From positions 3,410,001 through 3,474,000 of the forward strand of contig NZ_CP145335.1 in NCBI RefSeq assembly GCF_049568105.1: a DNA stretch of 64,000 bases, in the 5' to 3' direction. Under the pieces are notes generated by a model. That model was not told where the DNA came from. It searched no databases and saw only the letters and a list, made by a program, of their open reading frames with translations. Position 1 is the stretch's first letter. Each line of letters begins with the position of its first letter. A program made the position numbers and the translations under genes. Source of the stretch: Salinisphaera sp049568105 (GTDB lineage: Bacteria > Pseudomonadota > Gammaproteobacteria > Nevskiales > Salinisphaeraceae). Positions 16,781-25,847 of this stretch are shown here, piece after piece.

Positions 16781-17416
16781 CTACGACTCGGCCGCCAAGT
16801 TGGGAATCGTCGGGTACTTCTTAAGCTGGGTCTGAAACTGCTTGATAAAGCCGTCCGCGCCCTTTTCGTTGATCGAACTGGTGTACTGACCGCGCTTGAG
16901 CGCCAGATCGCTGACGCCCTTAGCGACCACGTTCACGATCTTCCAGTCCCCATCGCTGTTATCGAGCACATAGTTGATGGGGATTTCATCGCCGTTGGAG
17001 ACGATCACCGTATTCACTTGCCGCCGGCCTCCTGGGGCATCCTTGACGTCGGTGATCTTGAAAGACTGCCCGCTATAGCTGTCAAAGCGCGATGCATAGG
17101 TCGCCAGCGTATCCTTGCGGAACATGCTCTGATACTGCTGCTGCTGTTCAGCGCTAAGCTTGGACCAGTGGCTGCCCAGGGCAAGCTTGGCGATGCGGTC
17201 AAGATCAAAAGACTGATCGATGACCGGTGCCAGTTTTTTGTAGCGCCCGGCAAACCCCAGATCCTGGCCATTTTTCATGGTGGCCACCAGCTGATCGTCG
17301 AGATTCGCGACCACGCTCTTGGCAGGCTCGGCAGCGGCAGCGGTCCATACGCCGATACAGGCCCCGATAACGACCGTGGCGAGCACGCCTCGCAACAAAC
17401 GCACAACTGCTTTCAT
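16781..17416 (-). CDS. hpnM: Hopanoid-associated MlaC/Ttg2D-like protein HpnM
   Basis: 211 residues with a signal peptide (cleavage near WTAAAAEP) followed by an MlaC (Tol_Tol_Ttg2) domain: ATMKNGQDLGFAGRYKKLAP, then QQYQSMFRKDTLATYASRFD and NYVLDNSDGDWKIVNVVAKG. MlaC-type proteins carry phospholipids through the periplasm, and HpnM is the paralogue found in hopanoid gene clusters. It is read towards idi, downstream of hpnB (148-bp gap), so it may be transcribed separately. Without the neighbours it could only be called MlaC-like. Confidence 0.8.
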   Translation of the reverse strand: MKAVVRLLRGVLATVVIGACIGVWTAAAAEPAKSVVANLDDQLVATMKNGQDLGFAGRYKKLAPVIDQSFDLDRIAKLALGSHWSKLSAEQQQQYQSMFRKDTLATYASRFDSYSGQSFKITDVKDAPGGRRQVNTVIVSNGDEIPINYVLDNSDGDWKIVNVVAKGVSDLALKRGQYTSSINEKGADGFIKQFQTQLKKYPTIPNLAAES

Positions 17417-17564
17417 TCTCGATTCCTTGACTCAATCCTAGCGGCGCCGCCTGGCGCCCTGGTCTTGATATGGGGCTAAGCTTGCGGCCGACAACCCGAA
17501 TTACAACGCAACCCAGTTGTCTGCATGCTGAATGTATCGCCCTGGCCTGGCTACCGGTGTCGCG

Positions 17565-18686
17565 TTAGTCGACGCGATGATAGGCCCGGCCACGCCAGGC
17601 GGTCCGGACCCCCTGCCAGTAGCGCAGCGCCGAAGACCAGGTCATCGCGAGATAGACGGTACCGATCGCCGGCAATACCGGGGCCCAACCCAGGGACAGC
17701 CGATAATACGCCAGCGTGGGGGCATAGCTGATCGCCATCGCCACCCAGGCCGCGACGGCCATCAGACGCGCTGACCAGTCACCGAGTACCAGAGCCAACG
17801 GCGGCACCCAGAACATCAGCCCCATGGCCAACGTACAGCCGGCCAGCAGCCACGGCGAGTAGCGCAGCTGGCTGTAGGCCGAGCGCGCGACCATGGCATG
17901 AATACCAGAAAAGTCGTCGTAGCCGCGTAGACTCGTGGCCGAATGCGTCACTCCGACCCAGGTCGATCCCCCGGCCTCACGTACCCGGCGTGCCAACGTA
18001 CAGTCGTCGATCACTGCGTCACGCAAGGCTCCAAAGCCACCGATCCGTTCGAGCATTACGCGGTCGATCAATACACAGCCGCCAGCGGCCGCGGCCACCC
18101 AGCGCGAGCCGGCATTGGACAGGGCAAACGGATACAGCAGCTTGAAGAAATAGATGAAGGCCGGGATCAACAGCCGCTCGGCCAAGCTCTGCATTCGCAA
18201 ATGGGCCATCAACGACACCATCCGCCGATTGTCGGCCTTAGCCTGGGCGCGCAGCCCAGCGATGGTCCCGGGAGCGATCTCGATATCGGCATCGAGGAGC
18301 AGCACACGCTCGGTACTCACCTGGGCCCGCGCCTGTTCCAGGGCCCAAAGCTTACCGGTCCATCCCTCAGGCAATGGCTGCCCCTGAATCACGGTTAACC
18401 CGGGCAACGGCGCCGCTCGCGCCACCGCTGCAGTGCCGTCGCTAGAGTTGTCGTCGATCACGATCACCGATAGCCCCGTACCCTGCCGGGCCAACGCCGC
18501 CAGGGTCCGATCGAGGCTGGCGGCTTCGTCGCGGGCCGGGATCAACACGGTGACGTCCGACAAATCGGCGGACTGAGCCAAGACAGGATCGGCTTCGAAC
18601 CGCTCACGCAGCCGCCATGGCAGCCACGGCTGGGCCAATAGGCCGAGCCAGACGACCAAGCTTAGGACAACGAGAATCGTGAGCAT
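17565..18686 (-). CDS. hpnB: Hopanoid-associated glycosyltransferase HpnB
   Basis: 373 residues: an N-terminal membrane segment, a GT2 domain (about 45-270; VTVLIPARDEAASLDRTL, DDNSSDG, LLDADIEI, and DDCTLARRVREAGG) and C-terminal membrane segments. This is the HpnB layout. HpnB is thought to glycosylate hopanoids or a precursor at the inner membrane; the substrate has not been firmly established in the family. It lies between hpnM and the terminator that ends hpnH. Confidence 0.85.
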   Translation of the reverse strand: MLTILVVLSLVVWLGLLAQPWLPWRLRERFEADPVLAQSADLSDVTVLIPARDEAASLDRTLAALARQGTGLSVIVIDDNSSDGTAAVARAAPLPGLTVIQGQPLPEGWTGKLWALEQARAQVSTERVLLLDADIEIAPGTIAGLRAQAKADNRRMVSLMAHLRMQSLAERLLIPAFIYFFKLLYPFALSNAGSRWVAAAAGGCVLIDRVMLERIGGFGALRDAVIDDCTLARRVREAGGSTWVGVTHSATSLRGYDDFSGIHAMVARSAYSQLRYSPWLLAGCTLAMGLMFWVPPLALVLGDWSARLMAVAAWVAMAISYAPTLAYYRLSLGWAPVLPAIGTVYLAMTWSSALRYWQGVRTAWRGRAYHRVD

Positions 18687-18701
18687 GCAATCGTCGGATA
18701 C

Positions 18702-18728
18702 AAAAAGGCCGCCGGCGCACCGGCGGCC
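18702..18728 (-). terminator. Rho-independent terminator after hpnH
   Basis: Minus-strand hairpin GGCCGCCGG / CCGGCGGCC with a 4-base loop followed by five T. It separates hpnH from hpnB; hpnB's own start lies just 16 bp further on. Confidence 0.8.
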
Positions 18729-18759
18729 CGAGTCTCAAAAAAGACGAGAAAGTACGGGT

Positions 18760-19914
18760 TTAGCTGACTTCCGTCTCTTTCTCACTGGACTGATCGCTCG
18801 ACTGGCGACGGCCGATCTGCGAGATCGGGATCTTGGTCGCCGTGGCGGCCGCACGATCGCCGTAAAGGATCGGCAGTTCCTCGGCGAAGTCGCCCGACAA
18901 GCGCGGGCCCTTCATCATGCTCTTGAGCGCCTTCAGCGGGTGCGAGAACGTATCCTCGACCGCCGTGCCTTCGTAGCCGCAGTGCGCCATGCAGTTGTCG
19001 CACTTCGGATTGCGGCCGACCCCGTACTTCTCCCACTCGGTGTTTTCCATCAGGCCCTTGAAGGTCTTTTCATAACCTTCGTCCACCAACAGGTAGCAGG
19101 GCTTCTGCCAACCGAAGATGTTGTAGGTCACGTTCGACCAGGGCGTGCACTGGTAGGCCTCGTTGCCCGCCAAGAAATCCAGGTACAGCGACGAATGGTT
19201 GAGCTTCCAGTCGGCGCCGCGCTCCCTGCCGTGGCGGAAGATCTCACGGAACAGGTTCTTGGCCTTGGAACGGCCTAGGAACACGTCCTGGCGCGGGGCA
19301 TGCTCGTAGGAGTAGCCCGGCGAAACTGTAATGCCTTCCACACCCAGGTCGGTGACGTAGTCGAAGAAGTCGGCCACCTCTTCCGGCACTTCACCGTCGA
19401 ACAGGGTGCAGTTGATGGTGACGCGGAAGCCGCGATCGCGCGCCATCTCGATGGCCTCGACCGCCTTCGTGAACACCCCGTCCTGACAGACGGATTCGTC
19501 GTGGCGTTCTTTCAGACCGTCCAGATGCACCGACCAAGTGAAGTAGGGCGACGGATCATAGTCGTCCATCTTCTTCTTCATCAGCAAGGCGTTGGTGCAC
19601 AGATAAACGAACTTCTTGCGCGCCACGATGCCGCGAATGATCTCCGGCATGTCCTTGTGAATCAGCGGCTCGCCACCGGGGATCGACACCATCGGCGCAT
19701 CGCACTCGTCGACCGCGTTCAATGCGTCCTCGACACTCATGCGCTGCTTGAGGATGTCCTTGGGATGATCGATTTTGCCACAGCCGGCACAGGCCAAATT
19801 GCACTGAAAAAGCGGCTCCAGCATCAACACCAGCGGATAGCGCTCACGCCGGGCGATCTTCTGGCCCATGATATAGCGCGCCACTTTGTACTGTTGAATC
19901 AGCGGTACTGCCAT
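18760..19914 (-). CDS. hpnH: Adenosyl-hopene transferase HpnH (radical SAM)
   Basis: 384 residues. The radical SAM cluster motif is CNLACAGC (CxxxCxxC), the GGEP motif is in VSIPGGEPLI, and a C-terminal cysteine cluster CDNCMAHCGYEG binds or supports an accessory region typical of HpnH. It joins the 5'-deoxyadenosyl group of SAM to hopene, the first step of bacteriohopanepolyol side-chain formation. An AT-rich promoter lies just upstream and a terminator just downstream, so it is likely a monocistronic unit even though it is aligned with the phosphonate genes. Confidence 0.95.
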   Translation of the reverse strand: MAVPLIQQYKVARYIMGQKIARRERYPLVLMLEPLFQCNLACAGCGKIDHPKDILKQRMSVEDALNAVDECDAPMVSIPGGEPLIHKDMPEIIRGIVARKKFVYLCTNALLMKKKMDDYDPSPYFTWSVHLDGLKERHDESVCQDGVFTKAVEAIEMARDRGFRVTINCTLFDGEVPEEVADFFDYVTDLGVEGITVSPGYSYEHAPRQDVFLGRSKAKNLFREIFRHGRERGADWKLNHSSLYLDFLAGNEAYQCTPWSNVTYNIFGWQKPCYLLVDEGYEKTFKGLMENTEWEKYGVGRNPKCDNCMAHCGYEGTAVEDTFSHPLKALKSMMKGPRLSGDFAEELPILYGDRAAATATKIPISQIGRRQSSDQSSEKETEVS

Positions 19915-20003
19915 TTCGACCTCTTGTTGGAGCCCGATCGGGACAATGAATGCCCGATCCGGGAGCAGCGAATACGATGCGACACAAGCCGCAGGCGCAC
20001 TGC

Positions 20004-20009
20004 ATTATA
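20004..20009 (-). promoter_or_regulatory. Perfect -10 box upstream of hpnH
   Basis: A perfect TATAAT on the minus strand lies in a locally AT-rich stretch (ATTAAATATG just before it), about 90 bp upstream of hpnH. No good -35 was seen at normal spacing. Confidence 0.45.
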
Positions 20010-20044
20010 CATATTTAATTTTCGTTACCGACTATTGTTGCATA

Positions 20045-21118
20045 TCAGCGCTGCGTTATCTCGCGAATCGCCGCGATGAGTCGGTCCATGTCGGCGACCT
20101 CAAGAGCGCCCATGGTGGAAATACGAAAAATGTGATCCGACAATCCCCCCTGCCCGGCGTAGATGACGAATCCCTCGGCCTTGAGCCGATCGTGCAGTAC
20201 ATCGTAGGACACACCCGACGGCAATCGATAGGCGCGCAGCACGCAGGACGATGCCCCTGGGGCCAGCAGCGATTCGATGCCCAGCTCGGCCAGCCCGTTG
20301 CCGACCTGGTCGGCAAGCCGGCGATAGCGTTCGCCGCGGGCCGGCCAGCCGCCGAACTCGGCATGTTCGGCCAACGCTTCGGCCAAGGCATAGAATGCGG
20401 GCACCCCCGGTGTGAACGGCGTCCCCCGCTCATCCTGCTTGGCACTGTAGCCGGCCAAATCCAGATACAGGGCCCGGGTGCGCGCTGCCGCCAGGGCGCT
20501 ACGGCGGACCAGCACGAAGGCGGCGCCGGGCGCCCCGTGCAGGCATTTATTAGCCGTAGCCGCCACGGCCGTGATCGCTGGCCCGAACTCAATCGCCTCG
20601 GCACCGAAGCTCGACACTACATCAACCAATACCCCGACGCCGGCCTCTGCGCAGACCGCTGCGATCGCAGCCAGATCGTTGAGGCGGCCGGTCGTGGTTT
20701 CATGATGTACCACTGCAACATGGCTGAAACCACCCGCGGCCAAGCGCAGCCGCAGCGCCTCGGTATCGACGACCTCGCCCCAGGCCAACGCCAGCGTCTC
20801 GTGGGCGATACCGTGGACCTCGGCCATGCGCGTCATACGCTCGCCGTAGACGCCGTTTTCGATCACCAGTACCCGGTCGTCGTCGGCCGGCAACGAGGCC
20901 ATCATGGCCTCGACGGCGACCGTCCCCGAACCGCTGATCAATACCGGCGACCAAGTCTCGTCGTCGAGCTCGTAGACGGCAGCCAGCCGAGCCCGGATTT
21001 CGTCCTGAAGATCAAAAAACTCGGGCTCGCGATGGCACAGATCGGGGCCGGCCAGGGCATCGCGCACCCGGGGCGTCAGCGTGACCGGCCCCGGGTTGAG
21101 CAATAGTTCACCGCTCAC
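20045..21118 (-). CDS. 2-aminoethylphosphonate transaminase (PhnW-like)
   Basis: 357 residues, class V PLP aminotransferase: LLNPGPVTLTPRVRDAL at the start, the PLP aspartate in GVLVDVVSSFGAE (D166) and the Schiff-base lysine in ATANKCLHGAPG (K191). It is closest in pattern to PhnW-type AEP transaminases. Here it would run in the biosynthetic direction, aminating phosphonoacetaldehyde to AEP, because its start overlaps by 4 bp the phosphonopyruvate decarboxylase stop and no phosphonatase gene is present. Serine-glyoxylate-type aminotransferases share the fold, but the context argues strongly for AEP. Confidence 0.9.
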   Translation of the reverse strand: MSGELLLNPGPVTLTPRVRDALAGPDLCHREPEFFDLQDEIRARLAAVYELDDETWSPVLISGSGTVAVEAMMASLPADDDRVLVIENGVYGERMTRMAEVHGIAHETLALAWGEVVDTEALRLRLAAGGFSHVAVVHHETTTGRLNDLAAIAAVCAEAGVGVLVDVVSSFGAEAIEFGPAITAVAATANKCLHGAPGAAFVLVRRSALAAARTRALYLDLAGYSAKQDERGTPFTPGVPAFYALAEALAEHAEFGGWPARGERYRRLADQVGNGLAELGIESLLAPGASSCVLRAYRLPSGVSYDVLHDRLKAEGFVIYAGQGGLSDHIFRISTMGALEVADMDRLIAAIREITQR

Positions 21119-22269
21119 GAATCGCCTCCGATATGCGCCATCAGCCGCTGTTTGACTTCGACTGGCGACGCCGCTGGACGCGGCAGGCTGGCCTTGTCGG
21201 TACCAGCTTGGATATGCAAATGCGAAAAGGCCGGGCCCTGCGAGCTGCCGGCCAGCATCTGATCGATGGTCGCTCGCTCGTAACCTTCGTAGGTGGTGCG
21301 GTAACCGGCCGCGGCAGCGATCGCTGCAAACGACAAGCCCGACGAGACCGTTGCCTGGCCGCCGGTCGATTCATGCATGCCGTTGTCGAGCAGCAGATGA
21401 TAGAGATTGGTCGGGCCATAGGCGGCCAGCGTGGACATCGCACCAAGCCGCATCAGCGCTGCCCCGTCGCCGTCGACCACGTACACCTTCAGATCCGGCC
21501 GGGCCATGGCCAAACCGAGGCCGAGCAGCGGTGCACAGCCCATGGAGCCGACCATGTACAGATGGTTCGGGCGATCCTCGATGGCATACAGCTCGCGGCC
21601 TGCAAAACCGGTCGAAGCGATGACCACGCTGTCGGCAACTGCGGTGTGCGCGACCAAATGGGCAAGCGCATCGCGGCGCGTGAGCTGGGGATGGCGCGGC
21701 GGTGCCGGCCGGAACGTGATCGCACCGCGGCTTTGGGTTGGCGGCTCGGTACGCATCAGCTCGGCCGGCGCGACCGTGCCCTTTTTCATCACTAGGGCAT
21801 AGGGCCGACCGGTGTCGTTCATATGTGCTTCGGCCCGGGCCAGCGCGTCATCGACCGCATCGGCCTGGTCGGGGAAGATTTCCCAGGGAATCTCCATGGT
21901 ATCGAGCATATCGGGCGTAATCCGCCCCATCAGCTCGTGCTGCGGCTCGTCGGCAACCTCGGCCGCGCCACGCCAGGTCACGATCAGCAGGATCGGCAGC
22001 CGGAACACCCAGTTCAGCGAGGTCAGCGGCGAGACCGCGTTACCCAGCCCCGAGTTCTGCATCATGGCCACGGCCCGTTTGCCGGCCAGAGCTTGGCCAG
22101 CGGCCAGCGCCACTGCATCGCCCTCGTTGGCCGCCGAGACATAGGTCAGCCGGTCGCTGTCGATCACCGTATTGATGAACGGCGTCAAAAACGAACACGG
22201 CACGCCGGCATAGAAGTCATAGCCGTAGGCCGCCGCGCGATCGATGAAGTCGTTCGCCTGAAGCGTCAT
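21115..22269 (-). CDS. Phosphonopyruvate decarboxylase
   Basis: 384 residues from ATG 22267-22269, preceded by a strong AGGAGA; a longer frame to 22326 is not needed. It is a ThDP enzyme: N-terminal YDFYAGVPCSFLTPFIN, the ThDP glutamate in AANEGDAVALAAG, the glycine-rich NSGLGNAVSPLTSL and the metal/ThDP motif VDGDGAALMRLGAMS. It decarboxylates phosphonopyruvate to phosphonoacetaldehyde and so pulls the unfavourable PEP mutase reaction forward. It overlaps the transaminase gene and lies 126 bp after the PEP mutase gene. Confidence 0.95.
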   Translation of the reverse strand: MTLQANDFIDRAAAYGYDFYAGVPCSFLTPFINTVIDSDRLTYVSAANEGDAVALAAGQALAGKRAVAMMQNSGLGNAVSPLTSLNWVFRLPILLIVTWRGAAEVADEPQHELMGRITPDMLDTMEIPWEIFPDQADAVDDALARAEAHMNDTGRPYALVMKKGTVAPAELMRTEPPTQSRGAITFRPAPPRHPQLTRRDALAHLVAHTAVADSVVIASTGFAGRELYAIEDRPNHLYMVGSMGCAPLLGLGLAMARPDLKVYVVDGDGAALMRLGAMSTLAAYGPTNLYHLLLDNGMHESTGGQATVSSGLSFAAIAAAAGYRTTYEGYERATIDQMLAGSSQGPAFSHLHIQAGTDKASLPRPAASPVEVKQRLMAHIGGDS

Positions 22270-22395
22270 GGTCACTCTCCTGAAAGCATCTGGGCGCCCA
22301 TCGCCGCACTCGCCTGGCCGGGCCAAACCCAGCGCGAGCCCGACATTGGGTCTCTACACGTCATATCGAGCCAGCCGGCCCTGATTCGCAACGCC

Positions 22396-24057
22396 TCATA
22401 CCGAGCTGCCCTGGGCAAATTCGGATGCGGCGCGCAGATCGTCGAGGTCGTTGACGTCGAGCCAGTGGCCGGTGATATAGATCACATCCACGCGACGGCC
22501 GGCCGCAATCAGCTCGTTAAGCAGCTCCGGCACGCCGGCCGTCTCAAAACGGCCTTCGGCGCGCAGTTTGTCGAGCGCTTCACGAATCCAGACCCGACCT
22601 TCGCCACGGCTGCGCATGACGCCGATCCAGCGCCCGTGTGGCGCGGTATTCGGGGCCTTGTCGGTGCCGATATGGGTCAAGGTGGCCGTCTGACCGAACA
22701 AGGCCCGATCGTCGGGGGCGCTGCACCAGGCCGGATCACGCTGCGGCGCTTGGCCATTGCGCCGGCCCTCGGAATCGACCACGACAGTGATTTCGCCGGG
22801 CGCTTCCAACAGATCGGCTAACACGTGACGGCGAAAGATCAGATCGCCGTAAACGATCAGGTTGTCGTCGCCGAAATGCTCTCGGGCGCAGTCCAGCGAC
22901 GCCAGCTCACCGGTGGTCTCGTAGGCCGGGTTCTCCACGACCTTGACCCCGGCGACATCGATCGTATCCGGGCGATAGCCCGCTACCGCGGTGATATCGT
23001 GCAGCCCCTGCTGTTTGAAGACATCGACCAGATGCCGCAGTAGCGGCTTGCCGGCGACTTCCAGCATGGCCTTCGGCCGGGCTTCGGTGACCGGCTCCAG
23101 ACCTTCGCCGCGGGCAGCGGCCAGCACGATCGCACGCGTTGCTGCACCGGCATCGCCGGCATAGCGTTTTTCGGCCTCGCGCAGCTCGGGATCGCCTTGT
23201 AGCCGGAAGATCTCGGAGACCGGCGCGATCCGATCCTCGATCCCGGTCAAGGTTTCAGTCTCGTAGACTTCGGTCACCGTGCGCTGCATGGCAGTCACGG
23301 CCGAACGCACGGTGTGGTTGGCCCAGATCACTAGGCTGATGCCCGCCGAACGGAAGACGTCGGTCGGCGTCGAGTAGTATTTGGTCGGCACGATCACCAG
23401 CGGACAGTCGACGTCCCAGCCGTCGGCGAAACGCTGGATATTGTCGAATCGCGGCGCCTTGTCGTGGATGAGGATCGCATCCGCCCCAGCGGCATGATAG
23501 GCCCGGGCACGTTCCAGCGCCTCCTCGACCGACCAGCCGGCAATCAATGCCTCGACGCGGGCGACGATGCAGAAATCAGGGTCCTGCTGGGCATCCTTGC
23601 CGGCGCGGATCTTGCCGCAGAACTCGTCGACATCGGCCAGTGGTTGGCGTTCGCCGTCGATGAAGCTGTTGGTCTTGGGGAACAGCTTGTCCTCGATGCA
23701 CACGCCAGCCACGCCGCGCGACTCGAGCTTGTTGACCAGCCGCCGCAGATTGTTGAAGTTGCCATAGCCGGTATCGCCGTCCAGCAGAATCGGCACCGAG
23801 CTGGCATCGGCCATGAATTCCACGGCCTCCAGCACCTGGGTCCAACTCGCCTCGTTGGAGTCGCGCACCCCGAAGGCCGCCGACAGCGCCAGCCCCGAAG
23901 CCCAGATGCCGTCGAAACCGGCCTCTTCGACGATCCGAGCGGACAGCCCGTTATGGGCCTCCATGATGAATTCGAGCCGGCCGGAGTTCAGCAGATCGCG
24001 CAGCGCGCGGGTCTTGGTCTGGGCCGGGGCCGCAGAAGGGTTGTCGTCACTGCGCAT
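22396..24057 (-). CDS. Fused PEP mutase - nucleotidyltransferase
   Basis: 553 residues from ATG 24055-24057, where the conserved part begins; the frame is open further upstream to 24249 but overlaps the preceding gene. Residues 15-300 are PEP mutase: LLDGDTGYGN (91-100) and the signature EDKLFPKTNS (122-131), which separates true mutases from isocitrate-lyase relatives. Residues 308-553 are a sugar-1-phosphate-type nucleotidyltransferase (PKAMLEVAGKPLLRH; VYGDLIFRR; GHWLDVND). Its P-loop-like start, LAAARGEGLEPVTEARPK, lacks the usual GxGxR. The mutase makes phosphonopyruvate from PEP; the second domain probably activates AEP as CMP-AEP. Two bases separate it from the upstream gene. Confidence 0.93.
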   Translation of the reverse strand: MRSDDNPSAAPAQTKTRALRDLLNSGRLEFIMEAHNGLSARIVEEAGFDGIWASGLALSAAFGVRDSNEASWTQVLEAVEFMADASSVPILLDGDTGYGNFNNLRRLVNKLESRGVAGVCIEDKLFPKTNSFIDGERQPLADVDEFCGKIRAGKDAQQDPDFCIVARVEALIAGWSVEEALERARAYHAAGADAILIHDKAPRFDNIQRFADGWDVDCPLVIVPTKYYSTPTDVFRSAGISLVIWANHTVRSAVTAMQRTVTEVYETETLTGIEDRIAPVSEIFRLQGDPELREAEKRYAGDAGAATRAIVLAAARGEGLEPVTEARPKAMLEVAGKPLLRHLVDVFKQQGLHDITAVAGYRPDTIDVAGVKVVENPAYETTGELASLDCAREHFGDDNLIVYGDLIFRRHVLADLLEAPGEITVVVDSEGRRNGQAPQRDPAWCSAPDDRALFGQTATLTHIGTDKAPNTAPHGRWIGVMRSRGEGRVWIREALDKLRAEGRFETAGVPELLNELIAAGRRVDVIYITGHWLDVNDLDDLRAASEFAQGSSV

Positions 24058-24059
24058 GG

Positions 24060-24821
24060 CTAACCGTTGTTCTGGAGTTGGGGAAGCACGTCGGACATGG
24101 CCCGTTCGACGTCCTCGGGGTAATCGATCTCGATCCAGGGCAGGCTCGACACGTCGGCGGCCTTGAATACCGTGTTCTCGGCCAGCATCACGCGCTGCAG
24201 CGCCGCTTCGTAGGGAGCATCGTCGTCGGCATCGGCCACGCGGTGACACTCGAGCAGCAGGGCATCGGCGCTGGCCGGCGACAGACGGAAGAAACCGACC
24301 GATTCACCGACCGTGTCGTAATCCAGGCCTTCAGGCAGGCTCTTGTCGAAGGCCACGATCCGGTCGTCCTTGAGACAGACCTTGACGGCCTCGGCGTCAT
24401 CGGCGCCGACTCGAGTATCCAGGCCCAACACGTCGGTGCTGCCTTCGCCCAGCAGCGCGCTCAGCATGCGCTGGTCGTAGAGCACGTCGGCATCCATCAG
24501 CAGGATATCGTCGTCGCCTTCGAGGATATTGCGGGCCGCCAGCACGCTCTTGGCGCTGCCCTGGCGGAACGCCGGATTATGGACGGTGCCCACTGCCATG
24601 TCGGGCGGTACCAGCGAATCCAGCATGCCCAGGGCCTGTTCGATCTGCATGGCCTCGAAACCGACCACGACGGTCAGCGACTCCACCCCGGCCGTACGCA
24701 GCGCGCGCAGATGGCGTTCCAGCAGGCTGGCCTCGCCGAACGGCAGCAGGCATTTCGGCCCGCCGCCGGTGATTTCATTGAGTCGACGGCCGAGCCCGGC
24801 CGCCAGAAGAACTGCATGCAT
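24060..24821 (-). CDS. NTP (probable CTP) nucleotidyltransferase, PntC/LicC-like
   Basis: 253 residues from ATG 24819-24821 (MHAVLLAAGLGRRLNEITG); an upstream frame to 24899 overlaps hpnL. It has the classic nucleotidyltransferase loop AAGLGRRL, PKCLLPFG, a DADVLYD metal site and the C-terminal PWIEIDYPEDVERA. It resembles phosphocholine/AEP cytidylyltransferases. As a second activating enzyme beside the domain fused to PEP mutase, it may make CMP-AEP or another CDP-activated alcohol for the CDP-alcohol phosphotransferase of the same operon. The substrate is inferred from context. Confidence 0.75.
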   Translation of the reverse strand: MHAVLLAAGLGRRLNEITGGGPKCLLPFGEASLLERHLRALRTAGVESLTVVVGFEAMQIEQALGMLDSLVPPDMAVGTVHNPAFRQGSAKSVLAARNILEGDDDILLMDADVLYDQRMLSALLGEGSTDVLGLDTRVGADDAEAVKVCLKDDRIVAFDKSLPEGLDYDTVGESVGFFRLSPASADALLLECHRVADADDDAPYEAALQRVMLAENTVFKAADVSSLPWIEIDYPEDVERAMSDVLPQLQNNG

Positions 24822-24835
24822 TGAATAATCCAGTG

Positions 24836-25831
24836 TTACGGATGTCGTATAGAAGGCGCCGGGCTGCGCGCACGCCCGACCAGCCGGCCTTCGGCCCACT
24901 GCCAGGCCATCAGTCCCGGAATGCCCAGTGTGAGTTCGCGCACGCGTTTGACCAGCGACAGTGCCAGCCCGGTATCGGCGCCCAGCCCGATCAACGAGGC
25001 CAGGACCACGAAACCACCTTCCTGTACGCCCAGGGCGCCCGGAATGGCAAAGGCCGCGCCACGGATCGCCTGGCCCAAGGCTTCCAGCATCACGGCATCG
25101 GCCAGACCGACCGGATGACCGAGAAAATACAGCCCCAGCCAGACCTCACCGACCCCGGCAAACCAGCCGATCAGCCGCCAGAACAAAGCCCGTAGCACAC
25201 AGCCCGGGTGCGCATAGATCGCCAAGATCGCGGCATCCAGCGCCTGTGCGCCACCGACGAAGTCCAGCCATTCGCGGCCGCCGCCGATGCGTTTGACCAT
25301 GCCCGCCAATCCTGCGAACAGACCGCCGCGCTGCAGGCGATAGAACAGCCCCAGCAGGGCCAGCATGGCCGCGATACCGGCCGCCACCCCCCAGGCCAGA
25401 TCCGGCTGATCGATCAGGATCAGCAGCAGCACCAACCCGAGCACGCCGAACAGCATCTGGCTGACCGCGGCCAAGGTGATATCAACCACCACGGTCGCAC
25501 CGGTTTCAGCCGCGCCCAGCCCGTGCTTGATCAGAAGCCGGGCCTTGGCGATATCGCCACCGATCTGCGCGACCGGCAACAGGCTGTTGATGGATTCGCC
25601 GATCCAGCGGGCCCAGACGATACGTACGACCCCCGGGCGCGGGCGCCGATACAAAATCCGCCAGGCGTGGCTGTCGAAGATCAGCGGCACCAGGTGCCAG
25701 GCCGAAACCACGGCCAACCCCCAGCCGGCCGCGGACAATGCGCGACCGATCGCCGGCAGGCCCTGCCAGGCCAACACAGCCGTGAACAGAGCCAGCCCGG
25801 TCAGCAGCATGATGGCAGCGGTACGCTTCAC
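24836..25831 (-). CDS. hpnL: HpnL-like integral membrane protein (LPG-synthase TM family)
   Basis: 331 residues from GTG 25829-25831 (giving MKRTAAIMLLTGLALF); an ATG at 25885 would overlap the previous gene, and one at 25810 is also possible. About eight membrane segments; the family pattern includes AQIGGDIAKARLLIKHGL and ALGQAIRGAAFAIPGALGVQEGG. It belongs to the lysylphosphatidylglycerol-synthase transmembrane (AglD/UPF0104) group. A member called HpnL recurs in hopanoid clusters; its function is not established, lipid flipping being one guess. It sits between the oxygenase and nucleotidyltransferase genes with gaps of 14-16 bp. Confidence 0.8.
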   Translation of the reverse strand: MKRTAAIMLLTGLALFTAVLAWQGLPAIGRALSAAGWGLAVVSAWHLVPLIFDSHAWRILYRRPRPGVVRIVWARWIGESINSLLPVAQIGGDIAKARLLIKHGLGAAETGATVVVDITLAAVSQMLFGVLGLVLLLILIDQPDLAWGVAAGIAAMLALLGLFYRLQRGGLFAGLAGMVKRIGGGREWLDFVGGAQALDAAILAIYAHPGCVLRALFWRLIGWFAGVGEVWLGLYFLGHPVGLADAVMLEALGQAIRGAAFAIPGALGVQEGGFVVLASLIGLGADTGLALSLVKRVRELTLGIPGLMAWQWAEGRLVGRARSPAPSIRHP

Positions 25832-25847
25832 GGGCCGGGTACAGCTG

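Noticed and set aside
19946..21106. 386-codon plus-strand frame opposite AEP transaminase
   Set aside because: Antisense shadow of a gene with a clear PLP lysine and coupled start.
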